DNA of 64,000 bases, taken from Nocardioidaceae bacterium. GTDB taxonomy: Bacteria; Actinomycetota; Actinomycetes; Propionibacteriales; Nocardioidaceae. Numbering within the stretch: position 1 is the stretch's first letter; each line of letters starts with the position of its first letter. The notes below the pieces were generated by a model. It made no database searches. It was not told where the DNA came from and worked only from the letters and a program-made list of their open reading frames with translations. Below, one piece after another: positions 16,334 through 24,607 of this stretch. The position numbers and the translations under genes were made by a program. The stretch covers positions 1,351,827-1,415,826 of the forward strand of contig CP076053.1 in the NCBI GenBank assembly GCA_018672315.1, given 5' to 3'.

Positions 16334-17649
16334 AGCCCGGCCAGTTGTGTCTCCGCGGGGCTGCGGCGGGGTGAGGGTGCCCGCGCGGGTGGGCGGTGCA
16401 CCGGGGTGGGGCTGAACCAGGTGTGGCCGGTCGGCCCGCGCACGGTGGTGCCGGTGGCGTCTGGTCGGTGTGACCAGCCGTCGAGTTCCTTGACGAGGTT
16501 GCAGCGTGCGCAGAGGCCCTGCCCGTTGGCGTAGGTGGTCTGCCCGCCGTCGCTGACGGCGGTGGCGTGGTCGAGGTGGCGTACGGGGGCGTCGCACCAC
16601 GGCGTACGGCAGGTCTGGTCGCGCAGCACCAGGAGCCGGCGCAGCACGCCGCGGAACTCGCGGGCGCGGGAGTCGGTGGCGGCGAGCTGTCCGGTCACGG
16701 GGTCGGTGAACAGCCGGCGCAGCCAGACCCGGTCGGCACCGCGCACGAGACGACGCCCCAGCCACGCGGGCAGGGGCCCGTAGCCGTCGAGATGCGCAGC
16801 GGACTCGCTGCCGTCGATCGCGTCATCCGGGTCGACGCCTACGCCCTCCGCGCTGTCGGTGGGCGGCGCCAGCAGCGCCTGCTGGTCCATGACGAGGTGG
16901 AGCGCGATCGGCGTGCCGGTGGCCGGCTCTGCCCCGGTCACGCGCGAGACGAGCAGATCGGCCATGAGCTGACCGCAACTGCGTTCGTCCCCTTGCGCCC
17001 GCGCGGCGTCGGCTGCCTGCTGCAAGGCTGCGTGACAGGCCACGCCGTCCTTCACCGGGAGGAAGCCGGTCACGTAGGTCATCGTGTCGGGAGCCGGTCG
17101 CACGCTGACGCAGCGGTCGGACTCGGCACCGCGGACGCGTCGAAGGCTGGACGTCGGATCGAGGCGGTAGCCGATCGCGCGCGCAGCGGCGCCGGCGCGG
17201 CGGTCGCCGAGGTCGGGCAGCTGATGGGCGAGCTCGGCGTCGACCTGGCGTCGATGCACCGGCGTGAGCACGGCGGTCTCCTTGACCACGATCGTGGCGC
17301 GCCACTCGCTGACCTCGCCGCGCTCGAGGGCTCGCAGGGAGTGAGGCATCTCGTCGACCAGCGCACGGGCGAGCCCGAGCAGCCGGGATCCCTTGTGCGG
17401 TGACTCGCGGCGAGCGAGGGCGATCTCAGACGCCAGACCCCGCCCCCGCTGGGCTGCCGGGACGCCACCGGCCTCCTCACGTCGGCAGCGCTTCTCGTGC
17501 AGTGTCGCGCTCGCCCGTGCCTGCAGGGCGGCGAGTGCGGACTTCGCGCGTTCGGCGGAGCCGATCAGCTCGAGGAGCGCGGACTCGTCGAGGGCCTCGA
17601 CCTCGTGCGTCGACAGCAGCGAGGGCAGCACCGCAGGCAGGTCGGACAC
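16321..17649 (-). CDS. DUF222 / 13E12-type HNH endonuclease
   Basis: The 442-residue protein combines the DUF222 (13E12 repeat family) helical region with a C-terminal HNH nuclease. The HNH part reads C-R-T-P-W-C-D-A-P-V-R-H-L-D-H, then G-Q-T-T-Y-A-N-G-Q-G-L-C-A-R-C-N-L-V-K, supplying the Cys pairs and the His-Asn-type catalytic core (about 340-385). These proteins are abundant and often duplicated in actinobacteria; in Mycobacterium some 13E12 members are DNA-damage inducible. A good match to the actinobacterial SOS box lies 55 bp upstream of the GTG start. No flanking direct repeats that would show recent transposition were found. Confidence 0.9.
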   Translation of the reverse strand: MSDLPAVLPSLLSTHEVEALDESALLELIGSAERAKSALAALQARASATLHEKRCRREEAGGVPAAQRGRGLASEIALARRESPHKGSRLLGLARALVDEMPHSLRALERGEVSEWRATIVVKETAVLTPVHRRQVDAELAHQLPDLGDRRAGAAARAIGYRLDPTSSLRRVRGAESDRCVSVRPAPDTMTYVTGFLPVKDGVACHAALQQAADAARAQGDERSCGQLMADLLVSRVTGAEPATGTPIALHLVMDQQALLAPPTDSAEGVGVDPDDAIDGSESAAHLDGYGPLPAWLGRRLVRGADRVWLRRLFTDPVTGQLAATDSRAREFRGVLRRLLVLRDQTCRTPWCDAPVRHLDHATAVSDGGQTTYANGQGLCARCNLVKELDGWSHRPDATGTTVRGPTGHTWFSPTPVHRPPARAPSPRRSPAETQLAGLIAA

Positions 17650-17703
17650 GGGGACCGTGGTCGGCCCCGTCCGTCCGTCTGTCTCGCGCTCGATGTGCCT
17701 GAG

Positions 17704-17719
17704 TCGAACATACGTGCGA
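17704..17719. promoter_or_regulatory. Candidate SOS (LexA) box
   Basis: TCGAACATACGTGCGA matches the actinobacterial LexA operator TCGAAC-N4-GTTCGA with a single mismatch (GTGCGA for GTTCGA). It is upstream of the DUF222-HNH gene transcribed on the minus strand, at a plausible promoter distance from its start at 17649. The assignment is by consensus from memory. Confidence 0.55.
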
Positions 17720-17771
17720 CCACCGACAGTTCGGCGACGGCGGTGAAACCGATGCCTCGAGGCAGACCCGA

Positions 17772-18962
17772 CTACCGGCGCGTACGCAGAAACTTGCCGA
17801 AGTGCGGCACGGTGAACGCGACCGTCCCCCGCTCCGCGGAGTAGACGAGGCCCTTCTTGATCAGCCCGTCCCTCGCCGGCGACAGCGACTGGGGCTTGCG
17901 CGCCAGGTGCTTGGCGATCTCTGCCGTGCTCACCGGTCCGTCGCCGACCGCCTCACCCAGGTCGGCCATCGCGCGCATGTAGTCGCGCTCCGCGGGGGTC
18001 GCGCGGTCGTACCGCACCCCGAAGAAACCCCCGGCGAGCTCGGCCTCGGCCTCCGGCGAACCCTCCCGGACGTCGTCGACGGTGATCGGGTCGGCGAGGG
18101 CTGCGTCCCAGACGACCTTGCCGTACGCCTGCACGAAGTAGGGGTAACCGTCGGTCAGCCGGTACAGCTCGTCGAGCGCGTCCGGCTCGAAGCCCACCCC
18201 CTCGGACTCCGCCGGGATCAGCAACGCCCGGTCGGCCATCTCCCGCGGCAGGGCGTCGACGCGCACGTAGCGGAAGAGGCGCTCGGCGTACGACTTGCTC
18301 GCCGCCAACGCCGCCGGCAGGTGCGGCAGACCCGCGCCCACGACGATGAACGGCGACCCCTGCTGGCTGATCTCGTGGCACGCCCCGCACAGGGCGGCGA
18401 GCTCCTCGGTGGCGACGTCCTGCATCTCGTCGATGAAGACGGCCAGCCCGACACCGAGGTCGCGGCCCAGCTCCCCGATGTCGGTGAGCAGCTCGATCAG
18501 GTCGAGCTCGAGGTCACCGGAGTCGGCGCGCCCCTTCGCCGCCGCCACGTCGGTGGGCGGGGTCCAGCGGATTCCCTTGCGGTCCTTCAGCTCCGTGCGC
18601 AGCGCGAAGGACTTCAGCACCCCGGCGACCTCGTCGATGCGCTCAGGATCGCGGTGGCGGTGGGCGACCTCCCGGATGGCGGCGTGCAGTGCCTGGGCGA
18701 GCGGCAGCCGGAGCGACTGGTCGGGGCGCGCCTCGACCTTGCCGGTGCCCCAGAGCCGCTGCACGGCCTGACCACGCAGGGCGTTGAGCAGCACGGTCTT
18801 CCCCACGCCGCGCAGACCGAAGACGACCATCGACCGCTCGGGACGGCCCGATGCGACGCGTTCGAGCGTGACCTCGAACTGCTGCAGCTGCAGGTCACGA
18901 CCCGCCAGCTCGGGCGGGCGTTGACCGGCGCCGGGGGCGTACGGGTTCCTCACGGGGTCCAC
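17772..18962 (-). CDS. AAA ATPase with C-terminal winged helix (ORC1/Cdc6-like architecture)
   Basis: A 396-residue protein. Walker A is G-L-R-G-V-G-K-T (about 49-56), Walker B is A-V-F-I-D-E-M-Q-D (about 183-191), and sensor-1-like I-V-V-G-A-G-L follows. A C-terminal winged helix is suggested by S-T-A-E-I-A-K-H-L-A-R-K-P-Q-S-L-S and G-L-I-K-K-G-L-V. This layout fits the AAA_16/ORC-like STAND-type ATPases found singly in actinobacteria, with roles in DNA or signalling but none established. It has a GTG start preceded at 6 nt by TACCGT. A CTAG-rich stretch lies between it and the small membrane gene at 19058. Confidence 0.8.
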   Translation of the reverse strand: MDPVRNPYAPGAGQRPPELAGRDLQLQQFEVTLERVASGRPERSMVVFGLRGVGKTVLLNALRGQAVQRLWGTGKVEARPDQSLRLPLAQALHAAIREVAHRHRDPERIDEVAGVLKSFALRTELKDRKGIRWTPPTDVAAAKGRADSGDLELDLIELLTDIGELGRDLGVGLAVFIDEMQDVATEELAALCGACHEISQQGSPFIVVGAGLPHLPAALAASKSYAERLFRYVRVDALPREMADRALLIPAESEGVGFEPDALDELYRLTDGYPYFVQAYGKVVWDAALADPITVDDVREGSPEAEAELAGGFFGVRYDRATPAERDYMRAMADLGEAVGDGPVSTAEIAKHLARKPQSLSPARDGLIKKGLVYSAERGTVAFTVPHFGKFLRTRR

Positions 18963-18983
18963 GATCGGACGGTATCGCGCTGT

Positions 18984-19019
18984 CTAGGCTCCTTGCTAGA
19001 TTGCGCTAGCGGCACCTAG
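18984..19019. repeat. Phased CTAG cluster in divergent promoter
   Basis: Four CTAG tetramers begin at 18984, 18996, 19006 and 19016, spaced 12, 10 and 10 bp. CTAG is rare in high-GC actinobacterial DNA. The third lies in the palindrome CGCTAGCG. Two further CTAGs (19300 and 19312, 12 bp apart) flank the stop of the small membrane gene and another precedes fpg at 19363. Confidence 0.55.
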
Positions 19020-19057
19020 CGCGTGTCGCGCTGGCGCCGAGCCGTAGCGTTCGCCCC

Positions 19058-19303
19058 ATGCGTCGTCGTTGGATCCGGTCCCCGCTCCCCCTGGCCCTGC
19101 TCGTCACCCTGATCAGCATCGCCATCGGTCTCGTGATCCTGTTCGTCACGGGCAGCTTCGACGCGCTCGAGCCGGGCGAGACGCGGCCCACCAGCGCCGA
19201 GGTCATGGTGCGGCTGCTGTCGCTCGCCACGGCGGAGCTCTTCGTCCTCTGGGGCGTCTTCTGGCTCGTCCGTCGCTCGCGAGCGAAGTCTGACCGCGTC
19301 TAG
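19058..19303 (+). CDS. Small two-TM membrane protein, unknown
   Basis: An 81-residue protein beginning with a basic MRRRW leader, then a hydrophobic helix (about 9-32), a short acidic loop (FDALEPGETRPTSAE) and a second helix (about 50-70) ending in R-R-S-R-A-K. I do not recognise a family. TAGCGT stands 7 nt before the ATG, suggesting a leaderless message. It is divergent from the AAA ATPase and precedes the Fpg/Nei gene by 72 bp. Its stop codon is itself within a CTAG. Confidence 0.65.
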   Translation: MRRRWIRSPLPLALLVTLISIAIGLVILFVTGSFDALEPGETRPTSAEVMVRLLSLATAELFVLWGVFWLVRRSRAKSDRV

Positions 19304-19363
19304 CATTCGCGCTAGAGAGCTCCATACTGGGCGAGAGGCACGCGTCGCGCCACCCCTGCGGCC

Positions 19364-19369
19364 TAGGAT
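19364..19369 (+). promoter_or_regulatory. Putative leaderless -10 (TAGGAT)
   Basis: A near-ideal actinobacterial -10, TAGGAT, ends 6 nt before the GTG start of the Fpg/Nei gene. There is no Shine-Dalgarno. Confidence 0.5.
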
Positions 19370-19375
19370 GACGGC

Positions 19376-20248
19376 GTGCCGGAGCTGCCCGAGGTCGAAG
19401 CGCTCGTGCTCGACCTGCGTGGCCGCCTCGCCGGACGCTCCGTCGCGCGCGTCGACGTCGCCGCCTTCAGTGCACTGAAGACCTTCGACCCGCCCCTCAG
19501 CGCGGTGTCGGGCCGGCCGATCGACGGGGTCGAGCGCCACGGCAAGTTCCTGGCGATCTCCTGCTCGGGCACCTGGCTCGTGCTGCACCTGGCCCGCGCC
19601 GGCTGGGTGCGCTGGCGCGACGAGGTGCCGGCCACGCCACCCAAGCCGTCGAACAAGTCGCCGATGGCGCTGCGCATCGTGCTCGACGACGGCTCCGGGC
19701 TCGACGTCACCGAGGCGGGCACGAAGAAGAGCCTGGCGCTCTACGTCGTACGCGACCCGGCCGAGGTCGAGGGCGTCGCCCGCCTCGGGCCGGACCCGCT
19801 CACCGACGACTTCACCGCCGAGACCCTCGCCGGCATCCTCGCCGGCGCCGGCCGGGCACAGGTCAAGGGCGTGCTGCGACATCAGAGCAACGTCGCGGGC
19901 ATCGGCAACGCCTACTCCGACGAGATCCTGCACGCCGCCCGCATGTCGCCGTTCAAGCCGGCCAGCGCGATCGCCGAGGACCCCGACGCGCTCGCCACGC
20001 TGTACGACGCCGTCCGCACCACCCTGCGTACGCACGTCGACCGGGCCTCGGGAACCCCGGCGACCGAGCTGAAGAGCGAGAAGAAGGCGAACCTCGCCGT
20101 GCACGCCCGCACCGGCCAACCGTGCCCGGTCTGCGGCGACACCGTGCGCGAGGTCAGCTTCGCGGACTCCTCGCTGCAGTACTGCGCGACCTGTCAGACC
20201 GACGGCAAGCCGCTGGCCGACCGGCGCACCTCGAAGTTCCTGAAGTAG
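19376..20248 (+). CDS. Fpg/Nei family DNA glycosylase
   Basis: A 290-residue bifunctional DNA glycosylase/AP lyase. GTG initiates P-E-L-P-E-V-E, so after Met removal Pro1 is the Schiff-base nucleophile and Glu2 the catalytic acid. The H2TH region is seen at Q-S-N-V-A-G-I-G-N-A-Y-S-D-E-I-L. The C-terminal zinc finger is C-P-V-C-G then C-A-T-C-Q, followed by the Q-T-D-G-K-P-L-A-D-R end. It removes oxidised bases in base excision repair. The divergence of the region around residues 70-100 (PATPPKPSNKSPMALR) fits the second actinobacterial Fpg-like clade rather than canonical MutM, so substrate preference is uncertain. Confidence 0.92.
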   Translation: MPELPEVEALVLDLRGRLAGRSVARVDVAAFSALKTFDPPLSAVSGRPIDGVERHGKFLAISCSGTWLVLHLARAGWVRWRDEVPATPPKPSNKSPMALRIVLDDGSGLDVTEAGTKKSLALYVVRDPAEVEGVARLGPDPLTDDFTAETLAGILAGAGRAQVKGVLRHQSNVAGIGNAYSDEILHAARMSPFKPASAIAEDPDALATLYDAVRTTLRTHVDRASGTPATELKSEKKANLAVHARTGQPCPVCGDTVREVSFADSSLQYCATCQTDGKPLADRRTSKFLK

Positions 20249-20324
20249 GTCCCGCCCGACCAGACCGCCTCCTGCGGCCGGAGCGGCCAGGCGTGACGCG
20301 GTGGCACCGGGGGATGCTGCAGGC

Positions 20325-20597
20325 ATGATCGGATTTCTCGTCGCAGGCCTCGTCATCGGCGTCCTCGCCCGCTTCTTCAAGCCCGGGCGTCAGCGTCTGT
20401 CGATCCTCGCCACCCTCGGCCTCGGCCTCGTCGGGTCGCTCATCGGCGGCACCATCGCCTGGCTGATCGGCTCCGGCAGCATCTGGGAGCTCAACGTGCT
20501 CGGCTTCATCCTCGCGGTGGTCGCCGCGGTGATGCTGATCGGCACTGCTGAGGCGGTCACGAACAAGGACCAGGCACACGGACGTCCCTGGAGCTGA
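20325..20597 (+). CDS. GlsB/YeaQ/YmgE family stress membrane protein
   Basis: A 90-residue protein with three hydrophobic segments separated by glycine-rich turns: I-G-F-L-V-A-G-L-V-I-G-V-L-A-R-F at the start, then L-G-L-V-G-S-L-I-G-G-T and a third helix near 60-80. This is the transglycosylase-associated/GlsB-YeaQ family, small stress-linked inner-membrane proteins of unknown mechanism. ATG 20325 was chosen because it starts exactly at the family's conserved N-terminus. Its last 41 bp overlap, on the opposite strand, the 3' end of aat. Confidence 0.87.
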   Translation: MIGFLVAGLVIGVLARFFKPGRQRLSILATLGLGLVGSLIGGTIAWLIGSGSIWELNVLGFILAVVAAVMLIGTAEAVTNKDQAHGRPWS

Positions 20598-21306
20598 GCA
20601 CCGACTCCGAGCCCGCCCCGGCGAAGGCCGCGGGCAGGGGTAGGTCCAGGGCGCGGGCGAGCCGGTCAAGGTAGTCCTCGCGGCTGACCTCGACCACGCC
20701 GAGGGTCGCGAGGTGGTCCGTCCGCCACTGCACGTCCAGCAGGCGGCGCTCCGCGTGCTCGTCGTCGAGCCGCGTCACCAGCCCCCACAGGGCGACCTTG
20801 GAGGCGTCGCGTACGCGATGGAACATCGACTCCCCCGCGAAGAGGCCGCCGACCGCGATGCCGTAGAGCCCGCCTACCAGCTCGTCGTGCTGCCACACCT
20901 CCACCGAGTGCGCCCAGCCGAGCCGGTGGAGCTCGTTGTACGCCTCCTCGATGTCGGGGTCGATCCACGCCCCGTCCCGCGGCGGGTCGGCGCAGGCCCG
21001 CACCACCTGCGCGAAGGCCGTGTCGACCCGCACCTCCATGTCGCGCGCCGACTGGCGCAGCGAGCGGCGTACGGGGAAGTCCCCGACCGGCAGGACGCCG
21101 CGGTGCACCGGCGACCACCACGCCATCTCCGAGAAGTCACCCTCGTCGAGCCGCATGGGGAACAGCCCCGCCCGGTACGCGGCGAGGAGGGTCCCGGGGG
21201 CCAGGTCCGCGCCCAGTGCGACGACGTCGCCGGCACGGCGTCCGTGAGCGGTGCCCCGCAGGTCGGGGAGAGCCCACCGCGACGGCTCGGGTTCGACCGG
21301 TGCCAT
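20557..21306 (-). CDS. aat: Leucyl/phenylalanyl-tRNA--protein transferase
   Basis: A 249-residue Aat. It transfers Leu or Phe from aminoacyl-tRNA to N-terminal Arg/Lys of proteins, creating N-degrons for ClpS/ClpAP. Diagnostic motifs are A-Y-R-A-G-L-F-P-M (about 43-51), W-W-S-P-V-H-R-G-V-L-P, A-W-I-D-P-D-I-E-E-A-Y, L-V-G-G-L-Y-G-I-A-V-G-G-L-F-A-G-E-S-M-F-H and L-D-V-Q-W-R-T-D-H-L-A-T-L-G. The start ATG 21306 has GGAAGGA upstream. The C-terminus extends beyond the usual domain by about 25 residues, which produces the overlap with the convergent GlsB gene. Confidence 0.95.
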   Translation of the reverse strand: MAPVEPEPSRWALPDLRGTAHGRRAGDVVALGADLAPGTLLAAYRAGLFPMRLDEGDFSEMAWWSPVHRGVLPVGDFPVRRSLRQSARDMEVRVDTAFAQVVRACADPPRDGAWIDPDIEEAYNELHRLGWAHSVEVWQHDELVGGLYGIAVGGLFAGESMFHRVRDASKVALWGLVTRLDDEHAERRLLDVQWRTDHLATLGVVEVSREDYLDRLARALDLPLPAAFAGAGSESVLSSRDVRVPGPCS

Positions 21307-21435
21307 GGGTCTCGTCCTTCCCGCTGCGTGCCCGTGCACTCCCACGGGAAGCCTCCGCCGTACCGCTAGATTCGCAGACGAGCCCGGCACGTCCGCCAGG
21401 GACCGTCGAGACACGCAGCCACCTGGAGGAACCCG

Positions 21436-22146
21436 ATGGGCCGGATCCGCAACTTCGCGAAGGGCAAGGTCGTCGACGCCGCCCGCGATCGTGCTGCGGA
21501 GGGTGCGAGCGAGCATGCACCCGGCATGAGCGCGAAGGTCGTGCACCAGGCCCTGGAGCGTGCGCTCCACGGCGTGGGCCCCCTCCCCGCCGCGACGAAG
21601 GCCGCCGACGAGCAGCTGCGAGACCACGACGGCGACGTCGAGAAGGCCATCGACGCCTGGACCCGCAACCACATCGCGCTCGCCGGCGCTCAGGGCCTGC
21701 TGACCAACCTCGGCGGCCTCGTGACCTCGCTCGCGTCCATCCCCGCCAACCTCGTCGGCATCACGGTCGTCCAGTCGCGCATGGTCGCGGGCATCGCGCA
21801 CCTGCGCGGCTACGACGTCGAGGACCCGCGCGTCCGCGACGCCGTGCTCGCCACCCTGCTGGGCGAGGACCGCGTACGCCAGCTCGTGCGCCGTCGCCGC
21901 GTCCCCGCACCTCCGATGGCGCTGGCCACCGCCCCCGAGCACGACAGCACGCTCGCCCCGGTGATCGCCGCCGAGGTCGCGAGCGAGCTCGTCACCCGCG
22001 TCGCGGGACGGCGCCTCGCCACCCAGGTCGGGCGTCGCGTGCCGGTGCTGGGCGGGGCGGTCGCCGCGGGCACCGACGCCTGGTCCACGCGCGGGTTGGC
22101 GACGTACGCCTCACGCGAGCTGCGCAAGCGGCCCGCCGCCCGCTGA
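21436..22146 (+). CDS. EcsC family protein
   Basis: A 236-residue protein with the EcsC-like layout: an N-terminal helical region, A-I-D-A-W-T-R-N-H-I-A-L-A-G-A-Q-G-L-L-T-N-L-G-G, then a hydrophobic stretch (S-I-P-A-N-L-V-G-I-T-V-V-Q-S-R-M-V-A-G-I-A) and the G-Y-D-V-E-D-P-R-V-R-D-A-V-L motif, ending in a glycine-rich segment. EcsC is named for the third gene of the Bacillus ecs ABC transporter locus; its biochemistry is unknown. Here no transporter is adjacent. The ATG has AGGAGG-like AGGAACCC upstream. It is convergent with the sulfotransferase-like cluster. Confidence 0.82.
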   Translation: MGRIRNFAKGKVVDAARDRAAEGASEHAPGMSAKVVHQALERALHGVGPLPAATKAADEQLRDHDGDVEKAIDAWTRNHIALAGAQGLLTNLGGLVTSLASIPANLVGITVVQSRMVAGIAHLRGYDVEDPRVRDAVLATLLGEDRVRQLVRRRRVPAPPMALATAPEHDSTLAPVIAAEVASELVTRVAGRRLATQVGRRVPVLGGAVAAGTDAWSTRGLATYASRELRKRPAAR

Positions 22147-22156
22147 CGGGCGCCGA

Positions 22157-23320
22157 CTAGCGCCGCAGCCGGTCCCGCAGGCGCCGCGCCACCGCCAGCG
22201 TCAGGGTCTCGCGGCGGCCCGGCGGCGCGGCCGGGCCCGGCGGCGCGGGCGCACCCGCAGGCCCGGGCCGACCCTCCTCCGCCGCGATCTCGGTCATCGC
22301 CGTGAGGGCGTCGAGCGCGACGTCGAGCTGGTCCTCCACCGACACCTCGTCGGGATCCACCCACGCCTCGGCATCCGGCCCCGGACGCGGCACGAGCTCG
22401 TCGAGGTCGCCGTAGACCCGGTAGCCCGACGCCCCGAGCTCGCGCACCCACTCCCTGGCCAGGTCGGTGGCCCAGGCGTGCTGGTCCGGTGGCATCGCCG
22501 CCCTCGTCATGCCCTCGCGCTGGGCAAGGTTGTGGTGCACGAGCTGCTGGCGGACGAGCCGCCGGTAGGGCCGACCCGGCAGGTCGACCTCGCCGAGGCG
22601 CTCGTTGAGGTCGCGCAGCACCCGGATCTCGGCGACACCGATCGAGGAGTTCGATGCCTGGCTGTCCCTCGGCGCCCACGCGGGGTCGACCCCGAGCGCG
22701 CGGCACCACCGCAACCACAGCGAGTCCTCGCCGTCACGGGACTGCGGCACCAGCACCAGGTGGACCCGCTCCGGCGGCAGCGAGGCGCCCCACCGGGCCA
22801 GCACCTCCGGCACGTGCTGGACCCGCCAGAACCACAGCTCGCGCGGGTCCTCGTGCTCGGCCTCGCGGATCTGCTGCAGGAACGTGGCGAAGCTGCGCTG
22901 ACGACGGTGCTTGATGCCTTCCTGCCACTCCGCGGGCACCTGACGCCCCAGGTCCCGCGCCGTGTAGACCAGGTGCACCTCGTCGCCGCCCTCACCGAGG
23001 TCCCTCATGGCGCGGGCGACGTGCTCGGCCCGTGCGCCGGCGAGGATCTCGTGGCTGATGACCAGCGTCGCGTCACGGTCGGTCGCCCGGACGCGGCGCA
23101 TCAGCCGCTCCTCCCAGGCCCCCACGAAGTGACGGCGCTGACCGCCCCACGGTTCCTCGATCAGGTCCAGCGCGGCACCGAAGTGCGTCGGCATCTCCTC
23201 GTCGACGACGTAGTGCACGCCGTGCTCGGCGAGCGCTCCGGCATTGAGCCGCATGCGGTCCTGGAGGTAGGTGGTGCCGGTCTTCGGCGCCCCCACGTGG
23301 ATGTAGACCCGGCGTGACAT
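22157..23320 (-). CDS. Sulfotransferase-like protein (paralog 1)
   Basis: A 387-residue protein with the 5'-phosphosulfate-binding loop of PAPS-dependent sulfotransferases near its N-terminus: H-V-G-A-P-K-T-G-T-T-Y-L-Q (about 8-20). Further family-wide landmarks shared with its two neighbours are V-I-S-H-E-I-L-A-G-A, V-Y-T-A-R-D-L-x-R-Q-V-P-A-E-W-Q-E, W-F-W-R-V-Q and N-S-S-I-G-V-A-E. The tail is Pro/Ala-rich and ends in a basic amphipathic stretch. It would transfer sulfate to an unknown acceptor, possibly a cell-surface sugar or lipid. It lies 33 bp after paralog 2 in the same orientation; GATACT 7 nt upstream may provide a separate start. Confidence 0.75.
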   Translation of the reverse strand: MSRRVYIHVGAPKTGTTYLQDRMRLNAGALAEHGVHYVVDEEMPTHFGAALDLIEEPWGGQRRHFVGAWEERLMRRVRATDRDATLVISHEILAGARAEHVARAMRDLGEGGDEVHLVYTARDLGRQVPAEWQEGIKHRRQRSFATFLQQIREAEHEDPRELWFWRVQHVPEVLARWGASLPPERVHLVLVPQSRDGEDSLWLRWCRALGVDPAWAPRDSQASNSSIGVAEIRVLRDLNERLGEVDLPGRPYRRLVRQQLVHHNLAQREGMTRAAMPPDQHAWATDLAREWVRELGASGYRVYGDLDELVPRPGPDAEAWVDPDEVSVEDQLDVALDALTAMTEIAAEEGRPGPAGAPAPPGPAAPPGRRETLTLAVARRLRDRLRR

Positions 23321-23353
23321 GGCCGTGAGTATCCCGCAGCCCCGACCCGTCGG

Positions 23354-24607
23354 TCAGTCGCGGCGTCCCCGGGCGCGCCGGTACACCCGGTGCAGGCGGC
23401 GTCCCGTCTCGCTGCGCTGGGCAGCACCGACGACGGCCTGGCGTACGCGGAAGCCCGGGGTCTCGTACGCCTCGGCGAGCTCACGACCCAGCCGCTCGGT
23501 CTCCTCGGCGAACTCCCGCTCCTGGCGCTGCAGCTTGCCGTGCAGGTGCTCCTCGATGCCGCGCAGCCGCACGGTCTCGGCCAGCAGCGCGGCGATCGAG
23601 GCGACGGCAGCGTCCGCGACGTACGCCTCGTTGGGACGGTCGGGGTTGCCGTGCGCCGGCAGCTCCTCGGGGTCCGCCGGGACGAGCTCGGCGAGGTCGC
23701 CGACCACGTCGACGTCGCGCTGCTGCAGCAGCCGCTGCCACTGCCGGGCGAGGTCGGCCGCCCAGACGTGGTCGGACTCGGGAAGTCCCAGGCGCGGTGA
23801 GTCACGCCGCGTGGAGAGCGTGCGGTGCGCCAGCAGCTCGCGGACGTAGTCGCGGTACATCGGCGCCGGGGTGTCGGCGTTGACCGCCTCGTTGACCCGG
23901 CGCAGCAGGGCCGCCTCGGCCGCTCCCAGGGAGGCGTTGGACCGCTGGGCGCTGAGGTCCAGACCCGTGTCGTCGAGGCCGATCACGTCGCGGACGCGCT
24001 GCCACAGCAGCTCCCGCGGTGCGTCGGGCTGCGGCACGGTGACCAGGTGGACCCGGCCGGGGGGCAGGGCGTACCCCCAGCGGTCGAGCACGTCCGGCAC
24101 GTCCTGCACGGCCCAGAACCACTGGGCCACGTCGTCGTCCAGCGCGTTCTCGCGGATGCGCTCGAGGAACTCCGCGTACCCCATCGTGCGGCGGTGCTTG
24201 ACGTTCTCCTGCCACTCCGCGGGCAGCTGGCGTACGAGGTCCCGGGCCGTGTACAGCACGTGCACCTCGCTGCTGCCGCCCTCGAGCCCGTCGAGGCTCT
24301 CCAGCACGCGACGCACCTGCGTGCGCGAGGCCCGCGCGAGGATCTCGTGGCTGATGACGACCGTGCCCTCACGCTCCAGCGTCGCCGCGGCGAGCCGGTC
24401 CCACGCCCCCACGGCCTCCCGCTCGAGGCCGCCCCAGTCGAGCTGCATCAGGTCCAGCGAGGCCAGGAAGTGGGCGTCGAACCGGTCCGCGACGTAGTGC
24501 ACGCCCTGGGCAGTCAGCTGCTCGGCGTGCCGGAACAGCACGTCCTGCACGTAGGAGGTGCCCGTCTTCGGCGCCCCGATGTGCAGCACCACACGCCTCA
24601 CGCTCAT
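23354..24607 (-). CDS. Sulfotransferase-like protein (paralog 2)
   Basis: The 417-residue paralog has H-I-G-A-P-K-T-G-T-S-Y-V-Q (about 8-20), V-I-S-H-E-I-L-A-R-A, Y-T-A-R-D-L-V-R-Q-L-P-A-E-W-Q-E-N and a W-F-W-A-V-Q segment aligned with paralogs 1 and 3. Residues about 345-385 (E-E-H-L-H-G-K-L-Q-R-Q-E-R-E-F-A-E-E-T-E-R-L) look like a coiled coil absent from the others. Its ATG overlaps the stop of the degenerate member by 4 bp, so translation is coupled. The acceptor is unknown. Confidence 0.75.
   Translation of the reverse strand: MSVRRVVLHIGAPKTGTSYVQDVLFRHAEQLTAQGVHYVADRFDAHFLASLDLMQLDWGGLEREAVGAWDRLAAATLEREGTVVISHEILARASRTQVRRVLESLDGLEGGSSEVHVLYTARDLVRQLPAEWQENVKHRRTMGYAEFLERIRENALDDDVAQWFWAVQDVPDVLDRWGYALPPGRVHLVTVPQPDAPRELLWQRVRDVIGLDDTGLDLSAQRSNASLGAAEAALLRRVNEAVNADTPAPMYRDYVRELLAHRTLSTRRDSPRLGLPESDHVWAADLARQWQRLLQQRDVDVVGDLAELVPADPEELPAHGNPDRPNEAYVADAAVASIAALLAETVRLRGIEEHLHGKLQRQEREFAEETERLGRELAEAYETPGFRVRQAVVGAAQRSETGRRLHRVYRRARGRRD

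Noticed and set aside
16321-17649. DUF222-HNH gene as a mobile element (REP13E12-like) or homing endonuclease
   Set aside because: There are no flanking direct repeats, no disrupted host gene and no intein or intron boundary.
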